64,000 nt of DNA. It comes from Pseudidiomarina homiensis (lineage in GTDB: Bacteria > Pseudomonadota > Gammaproteobacteria > Enterobacterales > Alteromonadaceae). The stretch is from positions 1,426,001 to 1,490,000 of the forward strand of contig NZ_PIPX01000001.1 in the NCBI RefSeq assembly GCF_003987225.1. Direction: 5' to 3'. Positions 8,944-17,837 of this stretch are shown one piece after another; positions within the stretch are counted from its first letter, which is position 1; every line of letters begins with the position of its first letter. Under the pieces are notes generated by a model that saw nothing but the letters and a program-made list of their open reading frames with translations, was not told the DNA's origin and did not search any database. The position numbers and the translations under genes were made by a program.

Positions 8944-10898
8944 TCGCCCGCCGTACCGCTGTTTTGCTCTTGTAAGTGCTGGTTGAGAAAGGCAAGGTAA
9001 GCCTCTTGCGCTTCGATGCGGTTCTGTTTGACGCGGAACCCGTGGCCTTCATCATCAAAAAGCACGTACTCAACCGGTACGCCATTGTCGCGAATGGCGG
9101 CGACCATTTCATCACTTTCGACCTGCAACACCCGCGGGTCGTTCGCGCCTTGCACGATCAGTACTGGCGCTTGCACTTGGTCAGCATGGAATAACGGCGA
9201 AATACGACGCAGGCGTTCCGCATGCTCGGCAGGATCTCCCAGCTCGTCGTATAACGACTGGCGAAAGCTTGCCCACCATGGCGGGATACTTTCCAGAGTT
9301 CGTACCCAATTCGTGACCCCGAAAATGTTGATCCCCGCATCGAATTCATCGGTGAAGGCTAGGGCTGCCATGGTCAAGTAGCCACCATAGCTGCCGCCCA
9401 TCACCGCAATCTTCTCGCCATCTACCCATGGCAAACTCTGCAGGTATTTTTTCGCATAAACCACATCCTGTAAATCATCTTCGCCATGTCGACGATCGTC
9501 CAAGTGATAAAACGTTTTGCCGTAACCGGAAGAGCCACGGTTATTGATGCCCAGTATGGCGTAGCCATGATTCACCAAATGTTGAATGGTTGGACTATAG
9601 CCTTTACGCGTTTGTCCACCTGGGCCACCATGAATGAAAATCACCGCAGGTACTTTATTCACAGTGCTCGCTTGATGCGGACGGTACAAAATATTGGGGA
9701 TCTCAAGTCCGTCAAAACTCTCGAAACGCACCACTTGGCTCGAAACAAGAGCTGCTTTATCGATCTTAGGACTTAGCGCATCCGTTACTTGAACCAGTTT
9801 TTCCTCGCCTATCCGCCAAGTGTATAAGTTAGACGGTGAGGTGTCCGAGTTCACGTAAAACGCGACGACGGATTCATCGTTAGAAAAATTAACGCCCCGT
9901 AAGTCGCCTGCTGGATAGTCGGGCATTGCGATCGGCTCACCGGTTTCAGTATTGAGAATAGTCAGCTCGGTACTGGCGTCATCATTCACGCCTACCACTT
10001 GGTAGCTACCCTGTTCCGAAAAGTAAACAAACATCACGTCCCAATCAGCTGCGTATTCTTCTTGGTGCGTTGCGGCGGCAATGTCATAGCGCCACGCTTG
10101 GACAAATTCACCGTGGGCATTAGTACCGTACACCAAGTGCTTACTATCAGGCGTAAAACTAAAAATTCTGTTATTGACTGCGGCAGCATCATCAGTGACC
10201 AGCAAAGGCTCAGCATTCGCGTCGCTCAAGTCTCGTAAATACAGGTCTGTATCTTTATTGCTGTTCACTTTGGCCAGCGCCAGCCATTGACCATTTGGCG
10301 CCAGTAACATATCGGCCCAACCTGCGTCGTTTTGAAAGATCATCGTGCGGCTGTAATCGTCAACTTGATACTGATAGATATCGAAGCTGGCAGGATCTCG
10401 CTCGTTGGTCATGACATAAAACGACTGCTCGTTTTCGTGCCAGCCTAAAAACGACGCCTTGAGCGATTCTCCAGGCGTTAAGTCCTGCACATTGCCATCT
10501 AGTTCACGAACGTAGATATGGTTGAGCTCATTACCGCCTTGGTCAGCGGAATACAGAAAGCGTTTATCGTTGGGGAACCAGCTGAGTCCCGCATAGGCGT
10601 CGGTGGTTGAGCGGGTAAGTTGCGCAGGTTGTCCACCATCGATTGGGTAACTATAGACATTGAAGATGCCATCGGCATCGCTGGTCACCAGCACCTCGGA
10701 GTTGTCATGGCTCAGTGATGAACCAAACAATGTGGTGGTGGCAAAAAAAGTTTCTGCAGCATAATTCTCTACGCCAGGCTGCGTTTGCGTTGTTTTGTCA
10801 GCTTGTTGCGCAGCGCCAGAAGATGACTCCTGAGCTGGACTGCATGCTAACAGCACCAAGCTTAAAAAGAATGTTAATGACAGTTTATGGATCAACAT
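8940..10898 (-). CDS. S9-family (prolyl oligopeptidase-type) peptidase, lipoprotein
   Basis: Predicted membrane-anchored serine peptidase of 652 residues. The N-terminus is a lipoprotein signal with lipobox VLLAC. Residues about 50-400 form a WD/beta-propeller-like region (repeats such as LTRSTTDAYAGLSWFPNDKRF), and the C-terminal alpha/beta hydrolase domain carries the catalytic triad: Ser503 in GGSYGGY, Asp587 in GANDPRV and His619 in EGHGF. The family includes dipeptidyl and acylaminoacyl peptidases; the peptide substrate cannot be told. It is likely periplasmic. Its TAA shares the palindrome TTAA with the stop of add. Confidence 0.88.
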   Translation of the reverse strand: MLIHKLSLTFFLSLVLLACSPAQESSSGAAQQADKTTQTQPGVENYAAETFFATTTLFGSSLSHDNSEVLVTSDADGIFNVYSYPIDGGQPAQLTRSTTDAYAGLSWFPNDKRFLYSADQGGNELNHIYVRELDGNVQDLTPGESLKASFLGWHENEQSFYVMTNERDPASFDIYQYQVDDYSRTMIFQNDAGWADMLLAPNGQWLALAKVNSNKDTDLYLRDLSDANAEPLLVTDDAAAVNNRIFSFTPDSKHLVYGTNAHGEFVQAWRYDIAAATHQEEYAADWDVMFVYFSEQGSYQVVGVNDDASTELTILNTETGEPIAMPDYPAGDLRGVNFSNDESVVAFYVNSDTSPSNLYTWRIGEEKLVQVTDALSPKIDKAALVSSQVVRFESFDGLEIPNILYRPHQASTVNKVPAVIFIHGGPGGQTRKGYSPTIQHLVNHGYAILGINNRGSSGYGKTFYHLDDRRHGEDDLQDVVYAKKYLQSLPWVDGEKIAVMGGSYGGYLTMAALAFTDEFDAGINIFGVTNWVRTLESIPPWWASFRQSLYDELGDPAEHAERLRRISPLFHADQVQAPVLIVQGANDPRVLQVESDEMVAAIRDNGVPVEYVLFDDEGHGFRVKQNRIEAQEAYLAFLNQHLQEQNSGTAGD

Positions 10899-10960
10899 GG
10901 GTCGGCTCCTCTCCCTTTTTCTAGAGCCAAAGTTTAGTCCAAATTTGTAAATTTGCGCTG

Positions 10961-13408
10961 CTAGTGCTTAGTGTCACTCAGGTAGCGCTGATGAAAAGCT
11001 TCGATAGCAAGCGGTTTATCAAAGAGATAACCCTGTAAAACCACATCTTGATCACGCCCTGCCAAGTAGTGGGCTTGGGCCTCTGTCTCCACGCCTTCGG
11101 CGACGATACGCAAGCCAAGGTTCTTCGCTATCGCCATCACTGAGTCAACAATCGTACGTTGCTCGGCATTGTCTATCGCTTGTACAAAGCTCTGGTCAAT
11201 CTTGAGCTCTTGCAGCGGCAACTTGCGCAAATAAGACAGTGATGAGTAACCCGTACCAAAATCGTCAATCGAAAACTGCACGCCGCTTTGTTGCAGCGCT
11301 TTCATCTTCAAGACGATGTCGTTGGTATCATCGACGAATAAATTCTCAGTAACTTCAAGCACGAGGCGTGACGCATCAGCTCCAGAATCCTCGAGAGCAC
11401 GCTCTATGCAGTACACAAAGTCGTATTTGCGGAACTGTCGCGGGCTTATATTAATGGCCAACGTCAAAGGAGCAGGAAGACGTTTAATCTCGAGTAACGC
11501 ATGCCGCACGATCCACTTACCTAAATCGACAATAAGGTCTGTTTGTTCGGCCACAGGAATGAAGTCACCGGGTGAAATCATGCCTTTCTCGGGATGGAAC
11601 CATCGTATCAGCACTTCCACTCCTAGAAGACTTCCCGTGGCTGACATTTGGGGCTGTAAATAAAGTTCCAGTCCTTCACCGTTGATGGCTTCGCGCAATT
11701 CACGCTCGATTTCATAACGTTTCTCAAGCTCGGTGCTATAGGACACGTCATACACAGAGGTCTGATTGCCCCCAGCATCTTTGGCGTTGTGTACCGCAGT
11801 TTCTGCGTGACGGATAATGGCATCCGCGGACTCAGCGTCTTCTGGGTAGATAACGATACCGGCACTCGCGGTGACGGACAGTTGCTCATCTTGTACCCGC
11901 AACGGCTGACTAAGTTCACCCAGAATCAGTTTTACCAACACTTGAGTGTCGGCCAGAACTTCGTCATGCGCGAGCAACCGAGGAGCAAGTATAACTGCAA
12001 ACAAATCACCACCCAGATTCGCCACAAATGCCTCATGCTCATTTGCCACACTAGCCCGAAGCCGGCTCGCAGTAGCCTGCAAAATCGCATCGCCGAACTC
12101 GAAGCCACGAACATCATTGATGCGCTGCAAGCCATCTAAGTCAAACAGCACCACTGCACCATACTCACCGCTACTTCCCGTCGTCAAAAGCCGCGCTAGG
12201 TGTTGAATACAACTGGTTCGGTTCGGCAACTCAGTTAGCGAGTCGTAATACGCTAAATATTCAATTTTTGCCTCGGCTTCAACCCGTTGCGTGATATTCA
12301 GCTTGCTCGCTAAGTAGTGAGTGGTGTTGCCCTGATCATCGCGTAACGGTGAAATCGTCGCCCACTCACGAAACTCGACGCCATCTTTGGTTTGGTTATA
12401 CAGCTCGCCTTGCCAAGTTTTGCCGTCACTCAGTGACTGCCAAAGTGCTTCATAATCGTGCGCTGGAGTGCGCCCTGATGAGAGAAGCCGAGGGTTCTTG
12501 CCCAACACCTCATCGGCACTATAGCCGGTAGTTTCACAGAACGCTGGATTAACATACTCAATATTGCCATCAAGATCGGTGATCATGATGCTTTCGTTCG
12601 CCTGTTCTACGGCTGCTGACAATTTACGTAATTGCGCCTCACGGTGCCGACGCTCTTTTGCCGCAAGGCGAATATTGTGCGCTAAAATACCAAACTCATT
12701 CGGTAAACGAAGCGGCAAGTTTTCGTCACTAACGAAGCCGTGACGACCAAATTGCAAAACGGCATCAACCAGTCTTTTCGCCGGGCGCGCGATAAACCGC
12801 TGCAAGGCCAACCATAACGCCAGACCCACCACAAAAAATAACAACAATAGCAATCCCAAAGGCCACCAAGGCATACCTGCAAGCTGGTACCAATGAGGAG
12901 CATGCAGGTACTCGACCAACAGCACATTGCGTTGCGTTTGCCGACTTACCGAGAGACTTTCAATGATGGGTGCCGCCGCAACCAAGTGACTATGCTCGGG
13001 ATGAAAGTGAATGACTGTTTTGCCAGTCGTAGCAACATAATTAAGAAGCTGTGGGTCAACTTCATTCACAAAGCGCTGCACATCGCCCTGAATTAAATTA
13101 GGCTCATACACAGCGACTAGGTCTTTGCGGGCATTGACAATAGTGGCATTAACAATCCGCGGATGCACATGAAACTCGCTTAACAATTCTGGCACTGCGA
13201 TGGCGCGATCCGCGGTATACATACGATTAAACGAGCCTTGGGCCACCGCAAGACTACTGCGTAACTCCAATTGCGCGCTGCGCAGCGCAGCCTGTTGCTG
13301 GGCGGCAATCATAAAGTAGCTAAGGCCTACCAGAATGGCTAACATTGCCGCCAACATCGGTAAGGTAATTTGTAAACTCAGGCGTTGCCACCAACGTAAC
13401 CTATACAC
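10961..13408 (-). CDS. Membrane GGDEF-EAL protein with periplasmic sensor and PAS
   Basis: Predicted cyclic di-GMP signalling protein of 815 residues. Layout by eye: membrane helix at about 13-34, periplasmic domain at 36-180, second helix at 183-204, HAMP-like linker at 205-260, PAS at 262-375, GGDEF-like at 385-550, EAL at 565-810. The cyclase motif is GGDLF (466-470), lacking the catalytic Glu, so it is probably inactive. The EAL domain keeps the expected residues (E598 in EVL, LEVTEN, IDDFGTGYSS, LKIDQSF, EGVET), so it probably degrades cyclic di-GMP. The start is GTG, overlapping the upstream lipoprotein stop as TAGTG. The pairing suggests that the lipoprotein delivers a ligand signal to this sensor; that is inference. 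Confidence 0.85.
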   Translation of the reverse strand: MYRLRWWQRLSLQITLPMLAAMLAILVGLSYFMIAAQQQAALRSAQLELRSSLAVAQGSFNRMYTADRAIAVPELLSEFHVHPRIVNATIVNARKDLVAVYEPNLIQGDVQRFVNEVDPQLLNYVATTGKTVIHFHPEHSHLVAAAPIIESLSVSRQTQRNVLLVEYLHAPHWYQLAGMPWWPLGLLLLLFFVVGLALWLALQRFIARPAKRLVDAVLQFGRHGFVSDENLPLRLPNEFGILAHNIRLAAKERRHREAQLRKLSAAVEQANESIMITDLDGNIEYVNPAFCETTGYSADEVLGKNPRLLSSGRTPAHDYEALWQSLSDGKTWQGELYNQTKDGVEFREWATISPLRDDQGNTTHYLASKLNITQRVEAEAKIEYLAYYDSLTELPNRTSCIQHLARLLTTGSSGEYGAVVLFDLDGLQRINDVRGFEFGDAILQATASRLRASVANEHEAFVANLGGDLFAVILAPRLLAHDEVLADTQVLVKLILGELSQPLRVQDEQLSVTASAGIVIYPEDAESADAIIRHAETAVHNAKDAGGNQTSVYDVSYSTELEKRYEIERELREAINGEGLELYLQPQMSATGSLLGVEVLIRWFHPEKGMISPGDFIPVAEQTDLIVDLGKWIVRHALLEIKRLPAPLTLAINISPRQFRKYDFVYCIERALEDSGADASRLVLEVTENLFVDDTNDIVLKMKALQQSGVQFSIDDFGTGYSSLSYLRKLPLQELKIDQSFVQAIDNAEQRTIVDSVMAIAKNLGLRIVAEGVETEAQAHYLAGRDQDVVLQGYLFDKPLAIEAFHQRYLSDTKH

Positions 13409-14340
13409 TAGCTCCCCTCGCTCAGCTGATCACAGCGCTCGAGGCCAACAACCGTATCGTAAACCCCGGACTCCCTGAGGTGTTCGCTGACTTGTGGTAT
13501 CTGGTCTTGCAGCAACGCTTGTAGTGCTTGACCTTGCGCAGCAGCAGAAATGAACTCGACCGTCTGCAAACCACTTCGTAATTCTTCATCTCCTAGCTCG
13601 GTGAGCGCTTGTAAAGCCTGCCAAAATTCGTTTTGCTCTGCGTTTAGCAAGGTCAAGATTTGCTGCCAATCCTTATTACGCAACTGCATGATTGCTGGTG
13701 CAAGTTCCGGCCACTGGCGCTTATTAATGATTAACACATCCGTTATTTTCAGTGCCTGATGTTGTGAATCAAAGACCACCTGGGCACCTCGCTGCTGAAG
13801 GCGCTGCACGAAAGGCTGATAGGTGACAATAAGATCGACATTGTCGTTACTCCAGGCCTGCAGATGTTCGGTGGGTAGCAATGCCTGTGTGGTAACTCGC
13901 TCCGGGGCTATCCCGTTGACTTTCATCCATTGGCTGAGTACATACCGAGCGAGGGTGCTATCTTCGAGTCCGACATGAATCGACTGCTGCTGACCAGATT
14001 GCCAACCTTCACGGGCTAAAATCGCATCGGCACCATTCGAATGGTCGAGCACCATTGCGACGCAATAATCACCTTGCGTCATCGTATTAAGGCCAAGGGC
14101 ATTATCGAGCGACACAAATGCGCCAACCGCGGCATCATTACTCAACATCCGTAGCACACTTACATCCGAAACCAACATGACAGGCTTGAGTTGTGAAGGT
14201 ATGAGTTGCGGGTGCGTAACCGCAGCACTAAAAACGGGCGCAGCGCCAAGCCAAGAGTTACCCACGATCACCGCTCGCTCTGCGGGTCGGTCACAGCCAC
14301 TGAGAAAAAATAAACAAACGAGCGAGAGAAAACGCAGCAT
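13408..14340 (-). CDS. Substrate-binding-like lipoprotein paired with GGDEF-EAL protein
   Basis: Predicted periplasmic lipoprotein of 310 residues. The signal peptide has lipobox FFLSGC with Cys at about residue 16. The rest resembles NMT1/SsuA-like substrate-binding proteins of nitrate, sulfonate or taurine transporters: NSWLGAAPVF near the start, then FVSLDNALGL and LIVTYQPFVQRL. No ABC permease or ATPase is next to it; instead it is coupled by a one-base stop/start overlap to the GGDEF-EAL gene. I start at the ATG at 14340; a GTG at 14346 is also possible, and neither has a clear ribosome binding site. The ligand is unknown. Confidence 0.7.
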   Translation of the reverse strand: MLRFLSLVCLFFLSGCDRPAERAVIVGNSWLGAAPVFSAAVTHPQLIPSQLKPVMLVSDVSVLRMLSNDAAVGAFVSLDNALGLNTMTQGDYCVAMVLDHSNGADAILAREGWQSGQQQSIHVGLEDSTLARYVLSQWMKVNGIAPERVTTQALLPTEHLQAWSNDNVDLIVTYQPFVQRLQQRGAQVVFDSQHQALKITDVLIINKRQWPELAPAIMQLRNKDWQQILTLLNAEQNEFWQALQALTELGDEELRSGLQTVEFISAAAQGQALQALLQDQIPQVSEHLRESGVYDTVVGLERCDQLSEGS

Positions 14341-14440
14341 GATCACAATGTGTTCATCTAGTTAGGTGCTTGATACAACACATTTTAGCAGCTTCACCGC
14401 AAGTGTGAATCGAACTTTCGATTTTTCTAAACTTTTCGAA

Positions 14441-14468
14441 ACAAAAAGCCCTGCTAAATGGCAGGGCA
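14441..14468 (-). terminator. Rho-independent terminator
   Basis: GCCCTGC (14448-14454) and GCAGGGC (14461-14467) form a 7-bp stem with a 6-nt loop, followed on the minus strand by TTTTTGTTT. It ends transcription of the lipoprotein gene at 14523. Confidence 0.85.
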
Positions 14469-14478
14469 TGACAACACA

Positions 14479-14517
14479 TTTAATAGGAGAGCGGGCCGAC
14501 TGCATAGGCCTATTAAA
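14479..14517. repeat. 9-bp inverted repeat just after a stop codon
   Basis: TTTAATAGG (14479-14487) and CCTATTAAA (14509-14517) are perfect complements with a 21-nt GC-rich loop. It sits between the stop of the 14523 lipoprotein gene and its terminator. It has no T tract, so it is not itself a standard terminator; it might protect the 3' end or bind a protein. Confidence 0.6.
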
Positions 14518-14522
14518 TTAAT

Positions 14523-15482
14523 TTAGGTGTTTATATCGAACCAAACGTAATTTTGACTGCGCCTATTCCACACCCCTTTTACCTTGCCGCCTTCAGTCAC
14601 ACGTAATTCATACAATGTATTGAGGTCGACACTTCCGCGTTTTATATGGGCTACTTCTTTGAACACGAGAGAATCACCAATAAGTGTCCCTTCTATTTTC
14701 GTAATACCAGAAAGTGTGGGCCACTCCATTTTCCCAGTAAACTTGTTCGAAGATGCATCAAAACCTTGAAACGTTAATCTGAAAGGCCAGGAGCTTCTTC
14801 TATCTCCGGCTTCACCAACTTGAGCCTTACCCGAGGTAAGTATAGCGGTCAATGTTTTGATATCCGCCGCCTTTTTCTTAGCCGCCAATTCACGCTTTCT
14901 TTCTTCTTCAATTCTTTGCTTCGCGAGTCTTTCTTTTTCAAGCTTTTCAGCTTCAAGCCTTCTTTCTTCTTCGGCCTTCTTCTCGATCGCTAACTTCTCT
15001 TCATACGCTTTTCTAAGTTCTTCTTCAGCTGCAGAACCGGCAAAGACGTATCCGCCTGATGACCATTCAGATAAAGGCTTGCCAGCTATTCTTGGAGATA
15101 TGTCGAGCTTTTCAAATTCTATATCCCAACTTTCCAGCTTTAGCGTAGCCTCACTTATACCAAATACCTTAAAATTAGTCCCTTCACTGGCAGTTTCTTC
15201 AAGGATCGCTTTTCCCATGACATGATCTACTGATTGGTATAATGCCTCTGTTAACTCTAACTCGCCCTTGAATCGCGAGCTAACGAATGGTTCAACTTCA
15301 GTTCCAGTATTCTGAGAAACATCGATATCCAGCTCATTGACAACCACAATGGGAGGCAGCTTGAGCATCAAGCTTTTCTTAATATCTTCCGAAGAAGGTT
15401 CGTTACTACTTCCACTGAAGCATCCTGATAAAGTTAACGCGATTAAAATTACGATTGTCCATCCACATAACCTACTAGACAT
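14523..15482 (-). CDS. Unknown lipoprotein with charged coiled coil
   Basis: I do not recognise this 319-residue protein. It has a lipoprotein signal with lipobox TLSGC (Cys at about residue 21), a segment of about 120 residues with no family I know, a highly charged Glu/Lys/Arg/Ala coiled coil at about 150-210 (repeats like EEERRLEAEKLEKERLAK), and a C-terminal beta-rich domain of about 100 residues that ends near VWFDINT. AAGGAG lies upstream of the ATG. It stands alone with its own terminator. Codon use looks more AT-rich than its neighbours, which may indicate recent acquisition. A periplasm-spanning scaffold is possible but not shown. Confidence 0.75.
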   Translation of the reverse strand: MSSRLCGWTIVILIALTLSGCFSGSSNEPSSEDIKKSLMLKLPPIVVVNELDIDVSQNTGTEVEPFVSSRFKGELELTEALYQSVDHVMGKAILEETASEGTNFKVFGISEATLKLESWDIEFEKLDISPRIAGKPLSEWSSGGYVFAGSAAEEELRKAYEEKLAIEKKAEEERRLEAEKLEKERLAKQRIEEERKRELAAKKKAADIKTLTAILTSGKAQVGEAGDRRSSWPFRLTFQGFDASSNKFTGKMEWPTLSGITKIEGTLIGDSLVFKEVAHIKRGSVDLNTLYELRVTEGGKVKGVWNRRSQNYVWFDINT

Positions 15483-15683
15483 TTCTATACTCCTTATTTA
15501 CTTATGTCTTCAACTAACAACTTACCTTGTCAATTTTAAATTACAAATACTAAATGTTTTTTTATCTTTCGACGTCGATTCAGCCCTCTTAACCCTCGCA
15601 ACCTATAGGAAATTGCGTCACTGAATTATTTGTTCCGGTATTAAGTTTTGTATGGCGAATCAGGGGCAAGAGAAATAAGTTAG

Positions 15684-15716
15684 GGTAAAAAAAAGCCCTG
15701 CATACACAGGGCTTTC
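15684..15716 (-). terminator. Rho-independent terminator after ssb
   Basis: AAAGCCCTG (15692-15700) and CAGGGCTTT (15707-15715) form a 9-bp stem with a 6-nt loop, and the minus strand continues in a run of T. It lies just after the ssb stop. The remaining bases of this gap (15483-15683) show nothing I can name. Confidence 0.9.
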
Positions 15717-15751
15717 TATGAATATAAACTTACAAATAAATAGTTATCAGA

Positions 15752-16306
15752 TCAGAATGGAATATCGTCATCAAAGTCATTGTCAGGAATAAACGGGTCG
15801 TTATTCTGCTGTTGTGACTGCTGCTGTTGCGCCGGCGGTTGTTGCGCTGGGCGTTGCTGTTGATTGTTAAAGTTGCCGCCTTGGGCCTGTGCTTGTTGGC
15901 CACCTTGGTTGTGCGAACTACCACTGCCTTGCGACTGGCTTTGGAAACCACCGCCACCTGAACCACCACGGCTATCAAGCATTTGTAAATCGTTAATCAC
16001 CACTTCTGTAGTGTAACGCTCAACGCCGTCCTGACCTTGCCACTTGCGCGTTTGTAAGCGACCTTCCACGTAAACTTTTGAGCCTTTGTCCAGGTATTCG
16101 CCGGCAATCTCCGCAAGACGGCGGTAGGCCACACAACGGTGCCATTCGGTTTGCTCCCGAGGCTCTCCGGTTTGCTTATCTTTCCATGTTTCGCTAGTGG
16201 CAATCGACAAGTTGGCAATCGCTGTGTTGTTTTGCGTGTAACGGATCTCCGGCTTCGCGCCTAAGTTACCGATAAGAATGACTTTATTAATGCCGCGACT
16301 GGCCAT
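15752..16306 (-). CDS. ssb: Single-stranded DNA-binding protein SSB
   Basis: Binds single-stranded DNA during replication and repair. The 184-residue protein has the OB fold at about 1-110 ([38 protein letters not shown]), then a Gly/Gln/Asn-rich flexible linker, and the acidic tip DDDIPF that recruits partner proteins. Length is near E. coli SSB (178). yajR lies 15 nt upstream on the same strand, and uvrA diverges beyond it; in E. coli ssb and uvrA are direct divergent neighbours. Confidence 0.97.
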   Translation of the reverse strand: MASRGINKVILIGNLGAKPEIRYTQNNTAIANLSIATSETWKDKQTGEPREQTEWHRCVAYRRLAEIAGEYLDKGSKVYVEGRLQTRKWQGQDGVERYTTEVVINDLQMLDSRGGSGGGGFQSQSQGSGSSHNQGGQQAQAQGGNFNNQQQRPAQQPPAQQQQSQQQNNDPFIPDNDFDDDIPF

Positions 16307-16321
16307 GCCTTGCTCCTTTCC

Positions 16322-17707
16322 TCATGATTGATACGGCTGCACCAGCGCCGTAACTTGTTCTTCATTGTAATCAGTTTTATGTACTTTTAAATAGGCGATT
16401 TGCTCGCTTGCGACGAGTCGAACTTCTTCTACGCCCGTAACCTCGGCTAGCTCGGTCGCAAGTTCATCGACCTCGTTTGCAGCCAACTTGCGCAATCTAA
16501 AGCTCACATTTTGCCATTGTGGCGGCGGTGCCATGCCAACACTCACCAACAGCCAACATAGTAACAGTACTAAGCTGAAAGCGACAACGCCGATAAGCCC
16601 GCCCCACTGTAAAATCGCTCCACCAGCAGCACCACCAACAAAGGCTCCGGCAAATTGCGCGGTTGCATAAATACCACTTGCACTGCCCTTGCGTCCCGCA
16701 GGAGCAAAGCGTGTCAGCAACGACGGTAAAGTCGCTTCTAAAAAGTTAAAGCCGGTGAAAAATACCAACACTGCAGCCACATAAATCAGCCATGAGCCTT
16801 CACTAAATCCGATAATTCCGACAGCCAATGCCAAACATGCAATAGCAATGCGGAAGAACAAAGGCTGTTTACGGCGTTTTTCCGCCACGATCAGCATCGG
16901 TACCATCACCACAAACGAACCCATCAACGTGGGTAAGTAGAGCCACGCATGTTGTTCACTTGCTAAGCCACCGGCCACCAGCTGCGTTGGCACGACCACA
17001 AAGAAAGCAGTCAATAAACAATGCAGAATAAAGACACCGATGTTCAACCGCGCTAGTTGCCCATGCTTGAGTATCAAGCCAAACTCTTTGCTGCTCGGCA
17101 GCAGATCTCCCCGGGCGGCGCGCACTTCAACCTTGGGTACCGCAATGGCAAAAACCAACAAACCAAACACGGCACTGACCGCAGTAAACAAGAACAGCCC
17201 TGACAAGCCAATATGAGGACCAAGTAAGGGTCCTAAAATCAACGCCAAGGCAAATGCCAAGCCGATGCACATGCCGATCATGGCCATTACTTTCGGCCGT
17301 TGTGAGTCTCGGGTAATATCTGCGGCGAGCGCTAAGATTGCGGCTGCAATCGCTCCCATGCCTTGTAGTGCCCGCCCGATAACTACACCAACTAAGGTGT
17401 CAGCGTAGGCTGCAACTAAACTCCCCACCACGAAAACAAGTAAGCCGCCAATAATTACCGGACGGCGCCCCACTTTATCCGATAACATGCCCATAGGTAT
17501 TTGCAGCAGCGCTTGCGTTAAACCGTAAGCACCAATCGCCAGGCCGACGAGCAATGGTGTGTAATCCGGGTACGCCTGACCATAAATCGCCATCACTGGC
17601 ATGATCAAAAACAGGCCTAACATCCGTAGTCCAAAGACAGCAGCTAAGGCACTAGATGAGCGGCGTTCGAGAGGGCTCAGACGTTGTTCATTCGCAGACT
17701 TTGGCAT
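16322..17707 (-). CDS. yajR: MFS transporter YajR
   Basis: Inner-membrane major facilitator protein of 461 residues with about twelve membrane helices. The family motif A is GMLSDKVGRRPV between helices 2 and 3. The C-terminal region (about 390-461; VTGVEEVRLVASEQIAYLKV) is the small ferredoxin-like YAM domain that distinguishes YajR from other MFS drug-efflux proteins. The transported substrate is not established for the family. I chose ATG at 17707; a TTG just before it is in frame. ssb follows after 15 nt, so the two may be co-transcribed. Confidence 0.88.
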   Translation of the reverse strand: MPKSANEQRLSPLERRSSSALAAVFGLRMLGLFLIMPVMAIYGQAYPDYTPLLVGLAIGAYGLTQALLQIPMGMLSDKVGRRPVIIGGLLVFVVGSLVAAYADTLVGVVIGRALQGMGAIAAAILALAADITRDSQRPKVMAMIGMCIGLAFALALILGPLLGPHIGLSGLFLFTAVSAVFGLLVFAIAVPKVEVRAARGDLLPSSKEFGLILKHGQLARLNIGVFILHCLLTAFFVVVPTQLVAGGLASEQHAWLYLPTLMGSFVVMVPMLIVAEKRRKQPLFFRIAIACLALAVGIIGFSEGSWLIYVAAVLVFFTGFNFLEATLPSLLTRFAPAGRKGSASGIYATAQFAGAFVGGAAGGAILQWGGLIGVVAFSLVLLLCWLLVSVGMAPPPQWQNVSFRLRKLAANEVDELATELAEVTGVEEVRLVASEQIAYLKVHKTDYNEEQVTALVQPYQS

Positions 17708-17759
17708 CAATCTCTCATTCTTATGAATTCAATGTGTTCGAGCTAGCGACAAAATTTTG

Positions 17760-17797
17760 CTGGTGATTGTACCAGAAGGTGGTCACTGTGCGATAAT
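17760..17797 (+). promoter_or_regulatory. Candidate uvrA promoter with LexA-like dyad
   Basis: A dyad CTGGT-N6-ACCAG (17760-17775) has the CTG-N10-CAG spacing of an SOS box, but lacks the CTGT half-site of the E. coli consensus. It overlaps TTGTAC (17767-17772), which with GATAAT (17792-17797) and a 19-bp spacer could be the promoter. uvrA is SOS-controlled in E. coli, which supports the reading, but the match is imperfect. Confidence 0.35.
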
Positions 17798-17837
17798 GCT
17801 CGTTTCACATTCGCCAACGGAGTTACAGGTTACCCCT

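Noticed and set aside
17757..17837. Longer UvrA start at 17757
   Set aside because: The 27 extra residues are not in the family, cover the promoter candidate, and the ATG at 17838 matches the E. coli start.
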